From Rutpela maculata (taxonomy: Eukaryota; Arthropoda; Insecta; Coleoptera; Cerambycidae), in assembly GCA_936432065.2 (NCBI GenBank), contig OW386291.2, forward strand, positions 27,071,821 through 27,135,820: a stretch of 64,000 nt of DNA, written 5' to 3'. Under the pieces are notes generated by a model. The model searched no databases, was not told the origin of the DNA, and saw only the letters and a list, made by a program, of their open reading frames with translations. A program made the translations under genes and the position numbers. Below, piece by piece: positions 12,707 through 24,549 of the stretch (the stretch's first letter is position 1; each line of letters opens with the position of its first letter).

Positions 12707-13756
12707 TAGAAAATAAAAAATAGCCCTGCAGACGAAAAATCTTTTGGTTTCAAATAAATAATTTTTAATAACTATAATTCCAATTAACATATTTGTTTCA
12801 ATAATAGTTTAATTTACATTTCAAAAGCTCAAATTGAATTAAAAAAATGTATTTATAAAACATTCTATTAGTTGATTCGTTGGCTATTTTACTATGGAGG
12901 AAATGTCAAGACCAAAGTGGTAGAATGTCATGAATAGTTTTGCGTTCTATTTCATTTTGCCATTTTCTTCTTTACTGAACTGCGTTTTCAACAGTTTCAA
13001 TTATTCATTTCAAACGTGAAACTAATCATTTCAAATAAGAAACAAGAAAATCGAACGATAATTGAAGTAACAAAAAATACTTTCAAAAACTTAATTTGAG
13101 ATAAAATAGAAAATAGGAATAAACTAATTCAAATAATTGGGTTATTCAGGCTGCCAACTCAAGAAACCACAATATGGTTCGTTAGGAGGAGATACGATAA
13201 CGGATCAAGAACATTAAAGTAAAAAGAACTGCAAAAGTCAGTTGAGTTCACAATCTAATATATGGGAAACTGGAAATACGAAAAGAAAAAAGAAGTGAAG
13301 GAAATAACAAAGCATCATACAATACCGGGAATATCTTCCTACTACAGCACGAAGACATTAATAAGTTCAAAAATAAAAATGACAGTTAAGAAAAATGTTT
13401 AAAAGGGGAAAAGTCACCTATTAGCCCAACAAAAAAGGGAAAGACAACAACAAATATGAACAGGTAAAAAAGATGAACACAACATACAAATAACACCGGA
13501 CATGGAACATAAACGAGAGAATTAAAAGAAACAGGCATTTTTCTAAAACACCAGAATAATTATTACTCTAAACCTTCAGATATCTGGGAAAAAAATACAA
13601 AAGAAACAATAATACGCACACAAGAAGATACATCCCACTGCAACATTGGATCAAGTTATTGGGAAAGAAAAGGAAACTTTTAAATATAAGGCAACAAAAC
13701 CCAACAGAAGTCTGAGGGGAGCTACTACCAAAAACAACAAGAAAGAAACAACTGCA
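12707..13756. other. AT-rich then purine-rich noncoding stretch
   Basis: From about 13150 the plus strand is strongly A/G-rich with scattered stops. It may be decayed retroelement sequence, since the following segment resembles a non-LTR 3' region, but no domain can be read here. Confidence 0.35.
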
Positions 13757-13900
13757 TAAAACGTCAACATAAATAAGAGGGAAAATAATTACAAAAATTA
13801 CAGAAACGTGCGCAATGAAATACTGGGATATATGCTCTCCCGGAATCAAAAAGAGGGGAAACAGAAGATTCAGAAGAAGATTAATAGACGGTAACACGGC
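13757..13900 (+). pseudogene. Remnant shared with non-LTR 3' regions at 24.9 and 62.5 kb
   Basis: Bases 13757-13807 are the reverse complement of the flank at 2957-3007. Bases 13825-13890 share a GATATATGCTCT(A)CC block and following AGAAGATTCAGAAGAAGATT with 24893-24970 and 62484-62560, where the context is the C-terminal part of a non-LTR reverse transcriptase. The copy is very short and out of frame. The minus-strand frame 13568-14044 over this region looks like a shadow. Confidence 0.4.
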
Positions 13901-14859
13901 GTCAAAAAATGGAGACTCTCTCGTTGTGTCAGTAACCGTGTTAACGCTTCGGGAAAGGGGGACGAACAGGTTTTTAGAATACATGTATGGTCGACGTCGC
14001 GGCGTTTTCCGGCAAACGAAGTTTGACATTTCATGTGGTCCCACCCAAGGTCGTTTTGTCAGTAAGTGCCAAAATATGTTTTTTCATGAACCAAAGATTG
14101 CAAAAACTTTTTACTGACATTTTGGCCGCGGTTTTTTTGACTTCCTGTCATTTCCGGAAATTTGGAAAAAAACGGCTTTTGCCACTATGACGTACCGAAG
14201 GTCATTTTTATTCTAACAAGGTGCAAATACTCAACGTGCCCTATATAAACACGAAATAATAACTGACATTTTTATAGCTACTAAAAGTTTAACAATGCAA
14301 AAATGACGCTTTTCTTCAAAATGGCATATTTTCTAAATCAAATGGTATTTTGGGGTTTTTTACTCTAGAATTGTTTGAGAAACTCTCAAGATACACGTAT
14401 GAGAGCTTACTGACATTTTGAACTAGTGGATTTATCCCCTTCAGCCCTTAAATTCACCCCCATATTCAACTCGTGCTTTTAAAAAATTTACAATTGACGT
14501 CATTTCGGGATGTTATGAACCACTAGAGAGACCTCAACACTGAATTTTATTGAAATATATTAGCCCCCATTACCACACCCATTCCATTACTAAAGGGGGT
14601 GCAAAAAATTAAATAGTAATTTAATGTGTGTGTACAAGAACCAAAGGCTTCAGAAATGTTTTCTTACTTCCCAAATAATGTGGTTCCTTATCTAATCCCT
14701 ACTTTTCACTTTCTCTGTTTTCTACCAATAATTTAATATAGTTTAAATATTATCGGAATATGATAAGTTATACATTATTGTGACAGAGGGCGCAAGGCGT
14801 GTTTTTTTACATGGTTTCCCAAGTAGGCCATTCATGTTTTTCTTTGTTTTAAGTACCTT
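13901..14859. other. Intergenic stretch with a fragment of the 9.4-kb repeat
   Basis: Bases 14566-14640 resemble the dispersed repeat at 9440-9810. The rest shows no gene. The plus-strand Ser-rich frame 14780-15016 is the complement of an acidic protein tail described next. Confidence 0.4.
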
Positions 14860-15144
14860 CTACAGCTCGTCCTCATCCTCTCTCCCCTCCTCCACATATT
14901 CTTCTTCGTTCTCTTCTTCCTCTTCATTAACTTCTTGCTCATCATTTTCTCTTGCTTCTGTACTATTTTCTGTGAAGATATCAAAGGGATTAATTTCATT
15001 ATATTCTTTTTCTTGAATATTTTCTATTGAGTCTTCGATAGCACTATCGACATTTGCTTTGAGACATGACTGACCATGACAATTGCCACAAAGTATTGAA
15101 TAGGACAGCCCAACTTTTCTGCACCCGCAATTTGTGTTATATCC
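14860..15144 (-). pseudogene. Cys-rich C-terminal tail of Academ-like transposase with acidic end
   Basis: The minus-strand frame begins GYNTNCGCRKVGLSYS, continues through CGNCHGQSC, and ends in a long Glu/Asp-rich tail with a TAG at 14860-14862. The Cys spacing matches the other Cys-rich tails in this window (28.5, 30.2 and 33.5 kb), though one Cys is Tyr here. Upstream of 15144 a stop and lost cysteines break the frame, so only the last exon survives. The tail is probably a zinc-binding module of a DNA transposase. The family name rests on the fuller copies at 32.3 and 48.3 kb. Confidence 0.65.
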
Positions 15145-15851
15145 AGATATTTCTTATCGGGTAGGTGGGATGATTTTTTTTAGGTGGATGATTTATTTTT
15201 AAATACGCCTTTTACTAATAAAGCCAAATTTTTCAGTAACCTAAGATTGTACAAAATGGGCCAATATTCTACTTTGAAAACAGAATTCATTTATAGCTTT
15301 AACATGATTATTGCACAAAATAGTGTATAAAAATTGTGTGCCCGAATTTTGGATATAAAAAGATAGAATCGGTCATATGCAACGTCTATCTAACACAGTT
15401 TAAGCCTTGGAGAGAGTATAAATTAATAAATGATGGAGTTAGTTACAAAACCAAATTCAATTAGATTCGATTAGATTTGGCGAAGTCAATAACATAAAAA
15501 ATAAATAATTTGCCCAAAAAGGTAATATTCGTTGTATATGTAAACAAATCAAGTCTGTGTCTATACCAAATTTTGAATATTGACTAATTGATATGAGTGT
15601 GGTCTTCTCTTTATTTAATAGCATTTAATTATCTATAAAATGACGCTTTACTTCCCCACAAATCATTATGTAAATATTAATAAATCTTGACATGTCATTT
15701 TTTATTGATAATTATTGTTTAATGGGCGGCGCGTATACACACTTGCACATAATTAAACAAGAGCCATTAATTAAATTAACGACTCTTAAAGTTGAAACAA
15801 ACTAACATCATAATTAATTGTTTTATAATATTCCACATAATATAACACAGC
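15145..15851. other. AT-rich stretch, no gene seen
   Basis: No coding or repeat structure I can support. Confidence 0.4.
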
Positions 15852-17053
15852 CCCACAAAAAAAAAAGTTCAAAGCAGCGAACCAGACCCATGTATTCCTG
15901 TGTATTTTCGGTCGTTGAATCCGAATCCGGGGTCAAAAAAAATCTTACACCCCCAAAATCATTAGCTAGATCCAAAAAACACCCCTGAAATGAGGTAAAA
16001 AGAATATTAAGCTACGAGAATAGTTGTTACATTTTAATCAATCGAATTATACAAATGAAGGTTAAACACCAGCGTACATATAATAGATATGAAACACACC
16101 CCCAGGGAGGGCCGAAAACTAGCCCCCATATATAAAAAAATCGATCCAAAACAGCAACGACTGCTGAAAAAGATCAAAATGTCTAAGTTTTGTTAAAGTG
16201 ATAAGAAACTGCATCAGGTCCGACGTAATATTCATAAACTGCCCCTATAGAGTTGAGAACAAAGTTTAAGGAACACGAGGAAAACAAGAAAAAACGTAAA
16301 ATGCAACAGGATTTCTATTTTCATGGATGCTATGATTGGCGTCTCTCAACCCCGTGGGGATGGTTTTCAAGCACAGCGTCGAACATAGTCTAGTTTCTTC
16401 ACTCTTCCACACAACGCAGGTGTTTCGAATTTTTATAGAAGTCACTGTAACTTTTTATTGCCAAACCTTACATAGGGGGTAGTTTTCACATCCTCTGAGC
16501 GTTGACACTGTAGAATGTTGATGGTACGTAAGTTTCTGGTTCTAGTTTAGAGTACTACGCAATTTCAGCCAATCATAGCATCCATGAAAATAGAAATCCT
16601 GTTGGATTTTACGTTTTTTCTTGTTTTTGTCGTGTCCTTTGAACTTAAAGGTGGTTGTTCTCAACCCTATAGGGGCAGTTTATGAAGATTACGTCGGACC
16701 TGATGTAGATCCTTGACATTTTAACAAAACTTAGACATTTCGAGTTTTTTCAGCAGTCATTGCTGTTTTGGATCGATTTTTTTATATATAGGGGCTAGTT
16801 TTCGCCCCTTCCTGGGGACGTGTTTCATATCTATTATATGTACAGTGCCGTTTAACCTTAATTTGTATAATTCGATTGATTAAGAAGTAACAACTATTCT
16901 CGTAGCTTAATCTTCTTTTTATCCTATTTCAGGGGTGCTTTTTGGCTCTAGCTAATGATTTTGGATTTTTTGACCCCAGATTCGGATTCACCGACCGAAA
17001 ATACATAGGGATACATGGGTCTGGTTCGCTGCTTTGAACTTTTTTTTTGTGGG
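15852..17053. mobile_element. 1.2-kb fold-back element with ~490-bp inverted arms
   Basis: Arms 15852-16340 and 16568-17053 are inverted copies. The left end reads CCCACAAAAAAAAAAGTTC and the right end is its near complement. Landmarks include CAGCGAACCAGACCCATG, GGTCCGACGTAAT and a shared CATGGATGCTATGATTGGC at the inner edge. The ~225-base loop has no coding content. No target duplication is obvious, so the superfamily is undetermined. Confidence 0.9.
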
Positions 17054-17214
17054 ACAAATTTTTATTCCAAATATGACATTTGGCAACTTCGAATTCCAAC
17101 TAACGTTGAATCCAAATATAACACATTTTACTAATACTAATACTGGGTATATCTAAGTTATGTATTATGTGTATTTTATTTGTAAATTGACTGACGGTGA
17201 TAAAAAAAATATAA

Positions 17215-17612
17215 TTGAAACATCAAGGGCTCTCAGCAGCCCCTACTGGGTGCGAAACCAGCTCTCGGTCAACCTAGATCAAGTGCCAAGAAGGTAGTAG
17301 AAAACTCGATTCGTTCCTAGTTCTTTGGATTCTGGGGTGGTTGATAACCCGACTGCAGATTTTGCGGGAATGAGGAAGGAACTTCCATCGATATCCTAAC
17401 TTCCTTCCCTGTCTTGAATTTGAGACACAGACACTGCGGCATTGGTTTTCCGGTGCTGAAGGATATAGGAAGAATTTTGGCCTTTGGATTAGAATCCGGC
17501 CTGAACGGGGGGTACTCCATAATTTCATAGCGGTAGCACAATGGGCCACAGGGCCTGAGTGCGGAGACCTTTCATCACCTCGCTAAAAGAAAAAGAAGAA
17601 GAGCTAAACTCA
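17215..17612 (+). repeat. GC-richer segment ending in an (AAGAAG) tail, possible retroelement 3' end
   Basis: A block of higher GC than its surroundings ends in AAAGAAAAAGAAGAAGAGC. An A/G simple tail after a compact segment is typical of non-LTR elements or SINEs, but I see no protein motif and no clear target duplication. The minus-strand frames 17274-17549 are not recognised. Confidence 0.3.
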
Positions 17613-17743
17613 GGGCCGCGCCGCGCGCCGTCCATAAAAGCAAGTTGTGCGCCACATGACGTCGCACGAGACTGAAGGCGACGGGAGTTTCGAAATTCAA
17701 ATTAAAAAAAAATAAAAATGTTTCGTTACAATATAGCATGAAA

Positions 17744-17984
17744 CAGGGCCGGATTATCGAATAGGCATACTAGGCAATGGCCTAGAGGCGTCAATGCGTA
17801 AGAGGGTGCTTCAGCAGTTTAAAACTAACTAATTGTATCTACTGAACGGGTGACGTTTACTGTTTACCATTGATCCGTTAGAAAATAAAATGTACAAGGA
17901 ATTCTAGATATTCTACTAATGGAGGGCACATGCTCGTATTTGCACGACCTCGCACAAAAGGCTTGGCGAGGCCCTAGCTAAACT
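17744..17984. mobile_element. Possible hAT-related MITE remnant
   Basis: Starts CAGGGCCGGATTATCG followed by GGCATACTAGGCAATGGCC, a terminus style common in hAT elements. The other end may be GGCGAGGCCCTAG at 17970-17984. No 8-bp duplication is visible, so this is tentative. Confidence 0.3.
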
Positions 17985-18144
17985 AAAACAATACGTTACA
18001 TGTACAGCACACCACAATAAACAAAACAACGGTATAAGTAATCCAAACAAAACAACAAATATAAACAAAATATTATACAGATTTATTTAAAAATTACATT
18101 AAGCATCTTGTTACGCATGCATGGCGGGCATAAAATAATGTCTT

Positions 18145-18241
18145 ACTTTGCAAAGGTGTCGTGTATAAGACTAAAGAAGCATAGAGGCCCCAGTACAGAA
18201 CCTTGAGACATTCCTGAAATAGCAGTGATATTGACAGACTG
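18145..18241 (-). pseudogene. Non-LTR reverse transcriptase fragment
   Basis: The minus strand reads SGMSQGSVLGPLCFFSLI and then a degraded HDTF, matching the conserved RT block usually seen as GVPQGSVLGPLLF...IND. About 30 codons survive and a TAA follows. No other RT blocks can be found nearby, so it is a small relic. Confidence 0.7.
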
Positions 18242-18242
18242 G

Positions 18243-19298
18243 AAAGCTCGGCATTACACATACTGGCTTAAGTTGGCCAAATGGGACATAATAAATTTAT
18301 AACTGAATAGTTTCAAATTACTCCACAAAGTGCCATTTTGTGTTATATTATTGCATAATCTTTGCAAAAACGAAAAGTATTGTATTTTTTCAAAACTGTT
18401 AAATGTCGCTCGTATCGCTCGTCGAGGAAAATTTCATCATCATCGTGTCAAGTCTAAATAACTTTCAAAATGTTTGTCTCTCTGTCCGTTCATACGTTCC
18501 GTTACGTTTCTTGTAAAGTCTGTATGAAATTCTAAGATACAGATGGTACTAACAGATGAACATTTAAAAAAATGTTGCCTATTTGTTAACTTTTTTTTCT
18601 TTAGTTCAAACAACGCGCAACGAGCAGAAATATTTGTTGAAATTTCTGTGAAAAATCATTCTGCTTGTCTCTATATCAGGTGGAATATAGAACTTAATTA
18701 TTTTCACGTTATTATTCTTGATTACAATATGGGGATATTATATTACTGCAGAGAGTAATCGTTACATGAATGGTAATACATAACGTGGTGGAGAAATAAA
18801 ATCTCACTCACCTATCTTCCACTCCACTGATCTTAATTAATCTGTTTTATGCAGTGTAAAAAGATTCGCATCTTGCGGTTCGATTGAGAGGCACGTTATT
18901 AACGATTGATGGTGCCAGAGATAATACGAGCGACTTAATTATTACACGTTGTTCACATATGATTAATATGTAAAAGAGAGACATGCCTTTATGCGATCAT
19001 ATCGTTTAAGGTGTTATTTATTACTCACAGTTTTATTTTGTCTTGCATTTTATAACAAGTGTTTAATAAATGGGAAATTATACAGCCCGATTCATTTATC
19101 ATAAGTGTTTATAAGGTGGCTTGGAAACATTGTATGGCTAGACTTGTAACGGCCCAAGAAAAATGAGAACAATGTGTATGGAATACAAAAAATAGTTTTA
19201 TTAGATCAAGTGTAGCCATTCATTAAATAGTTTTACGCGTTTAGTAAAGACCCTGACCGTGTGTTCGAAAATTATAATCAAGCGTAATACTAAACTAA
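18243..19298. other. AT-rich stretch, no gene seen
   Basis: No recognisable feature. The plus-strand frame 18543-18758 has no domain. Confidence 0.4.
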
Positions 19299-19469
19299 TA
19301 GGGAACTTGCGTATAATTTTAAAAATAAAAATAATACTAAAAAACATAGTGTAACGTTGTAATAAAACGTGTATTTCACAAAAAATAAGATTTCTAATTC
19401 CACGCGATCAGTATGAAGGATCTAAATAGCGATAAAATGAGGTGGCCCGGAACGAGCTACTACTGGCTG

Positions 19470-19477
19470 TGACGTCA
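19470..19477. promoter_or_regulatory. CRE-like TGACGTCA palindrome, left arm
   Basis: A perfect TGACGTCA lies about 150 bp upstream of the plus-strand frame of the THAP element. Its mirror is at 20365-20372. Confidence 0.4.
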
Positions 19478-19617
19478 CACTCTACAATATTCGGTAGTCG
19501 TCGCGTCGGGAAGCAACACAATCAGATGTTTACCGGTGTTATTAGACTGTGGTTGATTTGTTAGTGACTGTTCTGATATAAATATATAATTGTGTTTTAT
19601 AGTATCACTTATTGTAG

Positions 19618-19758
19618 TTGTACAGATATTTTAAAATTACCGATCAAGGTTTTTCAAAGGGCCAATCTGATAATTTGCCGAAAGTGGATATGTTTATGGT
19701 GGCATCTTTTATACAAAATAGTGAAAGTTTTTCCCTTGGAGAGCTTTTTAGCTTTTAG
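19618..19758 (+). pseudogene. Start of the second protein of the THAP element (YqaJ/SWIM-type family), truncated
   Basis: A 46-codon frame contains GFSKGQSDNLPKVDMFMVAS followed by FIQNSESFSLGELFS and TAG. The LPKVD-hydrophobic-F...S(A/L)E pattern resembles the N-terminal region of arthropod proteins that carry a SWIM zinc finger and a YqaJ-like nuclease and occur alongside THAP proteins. That match is from memory and only moderately secure. The reading stops at the presumed internal deletion, so no nuclease domain remains. Confidence 0.45.
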
Positions 19759-20042
19759 TAATAATTTATAAGCATAAAATAGTTATAACTTGATCACGGA
19801 ATAAACAGAAATAAGTACAAAATGCTTAGTCGTAACTAAGCATTTTTAGCAGACTATTATAATCATTATTATAGCAAGAAACTTTTTCATCTTATTAATA
19901 TGGCACACTATTCAAAATAAATCTAAAAAAACTAGCTTATTTATAACACAACACTACCCATATAAGTATTTTGTTACCCTCCTGCGAAAAACTAGTACAC
20001 AGACATAAACTAATTATTAATAGTATTTAATAATGTACTTAC

Positions 20043-20243
20043 ATTAAAATGATCTTCACACACATGTAGAGACTTACTGCTCTGTGAAATGTCTTTTTCA
20101 TTTCTTCTACACGCTTTTAACCATTTTGATCGACGAATCTTATCATCTGGCAATATTATAAATATTTTATCTGGCACTTTCACTGTAGTATTCTTACACA
20201 ACGGTACAATGCAATTTTTAAAATAAGAAGTTTTTGTTTCCAT
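20043..20243 (-). pseudogene. THAP zinc-finger exon 1 with intact splice donor
   Basis: From the Met at 20243 (METKTSYFKN) the frame encodes a complete THAP C2CH module: CIVPLC (two Cys, four apart), Pro in ILPDD, Trp in RSKWLKACRR, then CEDHF supplying the last Cys and His. An upstream in-frame Met exists (20312), but the second fits the usual short N-terminus. Immediately after CEDHFN the DNA reads GTAAGT on the minus strand (20042-20037), a consensus 5' splice site. The rest of the gene is deleted. THAP domains bind DNA, and in transposons usually the element's own ends. Of all the frames in this window this is the least damaged domain. Confidence 0.8.
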
Positions 20244-20364
20244 TTTAAGTATATACTTCAAATTGATGGCGATGCTGGTATTTTTACGGCTGAATATGAT
20301 CCATGAAATCAAGCGGTCGAGTGCTGGGATCTCCGTCGTCGCGTCGCTTGTAAATTGTAGGGTG

Positions 20365-20372
20365 TGACGTCA
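20365..20372. promoter_or_regulatory. CRE-like TGACGTCA palindrome, right arm
   Basis: A perfect TGACGTCA about 120 bp upstream of the THAP start codon, in mirror position to 19470-19477. The symmetry suggests that each TIR carries an inward promoter. Confidence 0.4.
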
Positions 20373-20531
20373 CACTTTTGAACCTGTTTCAAACGGTTCG
20401 CTCGCGCGCGAAACTTTATTAATTTATAACAAATTTATTACTGGGAATTAAGGCGTCATATTTTGCATATCTTATTTTTTAGTATGGTAGAACATTTTTA
20501 TGCAGTAAAAAAAAAAGGTGCAAGTTCCCTA

Positions 20532-22668
20532 GTACAATAGATACTACTTTACTAATAGTGCAATAAAATTAAAATTTGAGGGAATTGTTTGATATGTCTA
20601 AAACAGGTCTATAACACTCAAAGAAATAGTATGGGTAAATTCAACAAAAAAAAATGGTTAACTAAAAATATCGTTAATTTTGTTAAACTAAATTATATTG
20701 ATGGTATTTTTAAACAAGAGGTGATTGTTATTTTAATTAATAAAAAGTTGCCGTACAACAAAACAAACATTAACTTAAAAAATAGATGAATAAGACTATT
20801 ATTTTTTTCGTCTGACTATTATTTTGTTGAATTCTGTCAAATTAAACTAGATAATAGTATATTTTATTTTTAACTATTATCGAATTGTAATTCTAACCCA
20901 GTATTAGTTCGCTGAATTATTGTACTTGGTAGATAAACCAATATTATTGTCGTCTTCTAGAAGTTCTAAAAGAATTACCATAAAATTTGCTTGCTTACCA
21001 CATAGTCTATTACAGAAATTATTCCCAGATGACGCCACATACAAATCACTGACAATAATCAATCTTGCATTATCTTATACTCTTATGAATTTATAGAAAA
21101 TTAATAACATGATTTCAATGTTCAAATTCTCTCAGAGATCATCGATGTATTTGGATGGATCTTATAAACGATCTCTAATCTTTGGTTTGGGTGTTCTGAT
21201 GTCTCAATACTGAGATTTTGGCTAACCAAAAAAAACTTCATCATACAATAAAGTGTAGATCAACCTAAAAATTAGTTGATGAACAAAAAACAAAGTCGTT
21301 GTACTATTTAATTGTAGACAAAATTGAAAATGGTTAGTGAACATAAAAAATGTCATTGTACTATTTAATTTGTTACAAGAAGATATGATTATTAAACTAC
21401 TCTTTGTTTACGAAAACAAATAAAGTTGTATGACTATTCTTTTCTGATTGATTTAACTATGAAACTACAACAGTAAAATCTTTTGACCGATTTAAAACGG
21501 TATTTATTCCGAACACCCTGACGACTGGCCTATAGGTATAATTTTTGTTTCAATTTAAAAGAAATATTTTTTTTTATATTTTCTCAAAAATTTTTATAAT
21601 ACTATAATGTATGCATGTGTTCCTCTAAAAGGTCCATACCTTGGTCAATGACAACTACACTAAATCATCTTTTCTACAGAGGATGTTTCTATTATTTGTT
21701 TCTTTGAACATTGTCTTAATTCAACATAGGAAGAGTAATAAATATTTGTCCTATATTTTAAATATAGATTACCATGACCTACAAAATCGGCGTTATTAAA
21801 CTTGCAGATGTGTAGAACAATAAAATTTATGACCTATAAATCATGAGCCCAGAAATTACCCTTTAGAGTGCTTAAGAAATCATTCTAAAATAACATCATC
21901 ATTTTAATATATTGACATGAGGTGGCTGACACAGTGACCTCACATGTAAATGTAACCATCAGAAATGAAACAAAGAATCAAACAAATAAATTATATTTTT
22001 CAGTTGCAAATCTTGCCTGAAATTCTTAGCAAACACAGAAATAAAAATGTTGACAATGATCTCTCGGATTCTCTTATTGTTAAAAATTATTATTTTTTAC
22101 TGGGAGATAAAAAGCATGTATTGAAGTTTCGGGTATACGTGGTACAGATAACGGAAATGGAGAATTTTTGATACAGTGCAACTCTTCTATAAGTATATTT
22201 TTTAATAACCAAAAGAAAAGCCAGGAAATGACGTTTATATTTTGAATATTTTTATTGCATATCTATATGATCTGATAATATGTATAAAAATAACGTTTTA
22301 ATTCTAAATCCTAAAAGCAGGATATGTCAGCTCTAGTCTGTCCCTAGTGTAATAAATTATTACACCACCTTAGTCTTTCTACGAATGGAACTAAAATGGG
22401 CCAAACGAGATATTCGTATGTCATAAAATAAAACTGTATATCTAGGATTAGGCATCGAAGGCTGATAATTTTTAAACAATAGTCGAGTCGATGAAGGTAT
22501 TTACCCACAAAATTTTGTAAACTGTGTAAATTTTTTTTAACGAGTTCGTGAAAGCGTGTAGAATAATGTCCTGAAAAGTTTACATTTCGCTCGGATGCAG
22601 AACACAAAAAAAAGGTGAAAAAAAGAACATTTATCCATTTTTTCAAAATTTTTAAATTAAATCAGCTA
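20532..22668. other. AT-rich stretch, no gene seen
   Basis: No supported feature. Short frames at 20589 and 21965 have no domain. Confidence 0.4.
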
Positions 22669-23441
22669 GAAAAAAATTAAAAATACAGATGGATAGATCG
22701 CGTATTTATGAACAAAAAATGTCCTAACAAAATTTATCCTTAAAGCCACGATTTTCCCGGAAAAAAATTGTCAAGTGTAACGTTATAACTCGGAGCGAGA
22801 TCCATGTGTGCATGCGCTTGAATACGCATGACTGTGACACCGACGCACTGAATTACATGTCACTAAATCAGAATTTGTTCAATCTATATGAGTGCTGGTT
22901 CATTTAAAAGATGGAAATTGCAGCTTTCTGATGCTTTTTTCTTTATTAAACAATACAAGCAAAGGATGGATGGGGGGGTTCGAATTGTGCTTTCCAAGCG
23001 AACGGACGCGTCCGAAAAACGCTGCCATTAAAACGTGAAAACGTCCGCTAAAAGTCCGCTAAATTTGATAAAAATTAGGTGAATTTGTAGAGTAAAGAAT
23101 TCCGCGCACATCGATATATCATAACAAAAGAACAAAATTGAAATAGAATTAACATTTGAAAATAACTAATACAGCGTATTTAGTGGTAGAACCGATAGTG
23201 CAGTGCTATGCATAAAGAAACAAGCTTAAAGGACCAGGCAATACACAAAAGGAATAGATAAGCTAAGTTTCTTCTTATTTTTAAAGTACCACCCAAGTTT
23301 ATTTATCCAAGTTTATTTATGTCTTAATGATTAACAAGTGTCTGCCGCATAGAACCATTGCAATGCTTTTTAGGTCCAAGCCCTAGCTAAATACAAAGTG
23401 TAAAAAATATAACTTTTGAGGCGTCAAGTGAATAAATAGAT

Positions 23442-23762
23442 AATTTCGTACATAATTTATGTTTATATCAAAAAGAATGTGTTGTGGTGTTATATGTTTT
23501 TTATCCAAATTTTTAAGGTGTCAAAAGTGAGTGATAGGTTTGGGGAATAATACATACCTGGGACGTGCGATTAGTGATTAATTTCGTACATAATTTGTGT
23601 TTGTATTAAAAAGAGTGTGATTTTGTGGTGTTGCATATTTTTTGTCAAGTAAGCGACAGGTTTGAGGAATAATACATATCTTGGGAGGTGCAATTAGTGA
23701 TTAATTACGTACGTAATTTGTATTTGTATTAAAAAGAGTGTGTTTTTGTGGTGTTGCATTAT
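23442..23762 (+). repeat. 5' tandem repeats of the retrotransposon
   Basis: Units begin at 23442, 23580 and 23703 with AATT(T/A)CGTAC(A/G)TAATTT, spaced 138 and 123 bp. The third is cut short near 23762. Tandem monomers near the 5' end of non-LTR elements often carry the internal promoter. That role is an inference here. Confidence 0.8.
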
Positions 23763-24549
23763 GCATCATAAATGCTGTAATAAACTGGTGAGGGGCTGAT
23801 TCAAACGACTTTCTTTGAAAATATGAGAAGTGATTATGAAACCATCGACCGCTGTCACCGTAAATTTATAGCAAGGCAATAATGGTGTTATTCCTTAAGA
23901 AAAACAGAGTTTCTTAGATAAACAAGCGTTGACTTGGGTAATAAATGGACAATCTGATCAGTGGCGTACTATTGGCTTAATACGCCGGGGGCTGAATTTC
24001 TTGCAGTTCAATGAAAATGCATAGTTTTTCTCAGGCAATGGTATCTATACACAAAAATGATGAAACGAATACGGAACATAGGACCACAAAATCAAAGAAA
24101 CGGGGAACGAGTCAGGGGCAGTAAAGCGGCGGCAGGGGGGCATACAGAAAAAATGATAACACATACACGAGAAGAGGTATACCACGGCAACAGAGGAGAT
24201 AAACTGGAGGAAGAGAAAGCAAAAAAAATGAATGAATCAAATTAATACAAGAAGACCCTTCAATAAGCCACCATCCAAGGAATAAATGCTAGAAATCACG
24301 GTAGTGATAATAATTAAAATTAAACTCGAAATAATCAATGAAGTGTTGTTTGATATACTGCGTCGGGGCTGAGTTCGCACATCACTTCGGCGGAGGTGTG
24401 CCTGGTGAGGGTTTCTTTCAGAAGAGTGGTGTTCTCTAGGAGGGCACACACATGCGTCGATAATCTCCTAATCGATGCAGAAGAAGAAGAAGAGTTGGAC
24501 CAGCGGAGAGGAACACAAAATAGATGAATATTCTCTAAGAATACCGAAC

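Larger units (their letters stand above)
19301..20529. mobile_element. Internally deleted THAP-encoding DNA transposon with TA target duplication
   Basis: The terminal repeats are GGGAACTTGC (19301-19310) and GCAAGTTCCC (20520-20529), each flanked by TA. Further in, a second inverted block (TGACGTCACA...CTACAAT...GTCGCGTCG) lies at about 19470-19515 on the left and 20325-20372 on the right. The two ends carry different gene starts pointing inward: a plus-strand frame at 19618 and a THAP exon on the minus strand from 20243. The middle of the original element is missing. Superfamily not certain: THAP domains occur in P and Kolobok transposases, but the TA duplication fits neither cleanly. Confidence 0.75.

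Noticed and set aside
13568..14044. 158-codon minus-strand frame
   Set aside because: The translation is Phe/Leu/Ile-rich and comes from the complement of a purine-rich repeat. Part is shared with the flank at 2957-3007. No domain or splice signals.
14780..15016. Ser-rich plus-strand frame
   Set aside because: It is the complement of the Glu/Asp-rich tail of the minus-strand transposase remnant.
17274..17549. 91-codon minus-strand frame
   Set aside because: No domain. The plus-strand context with an A/G tail suggests a retroelement 3' end.
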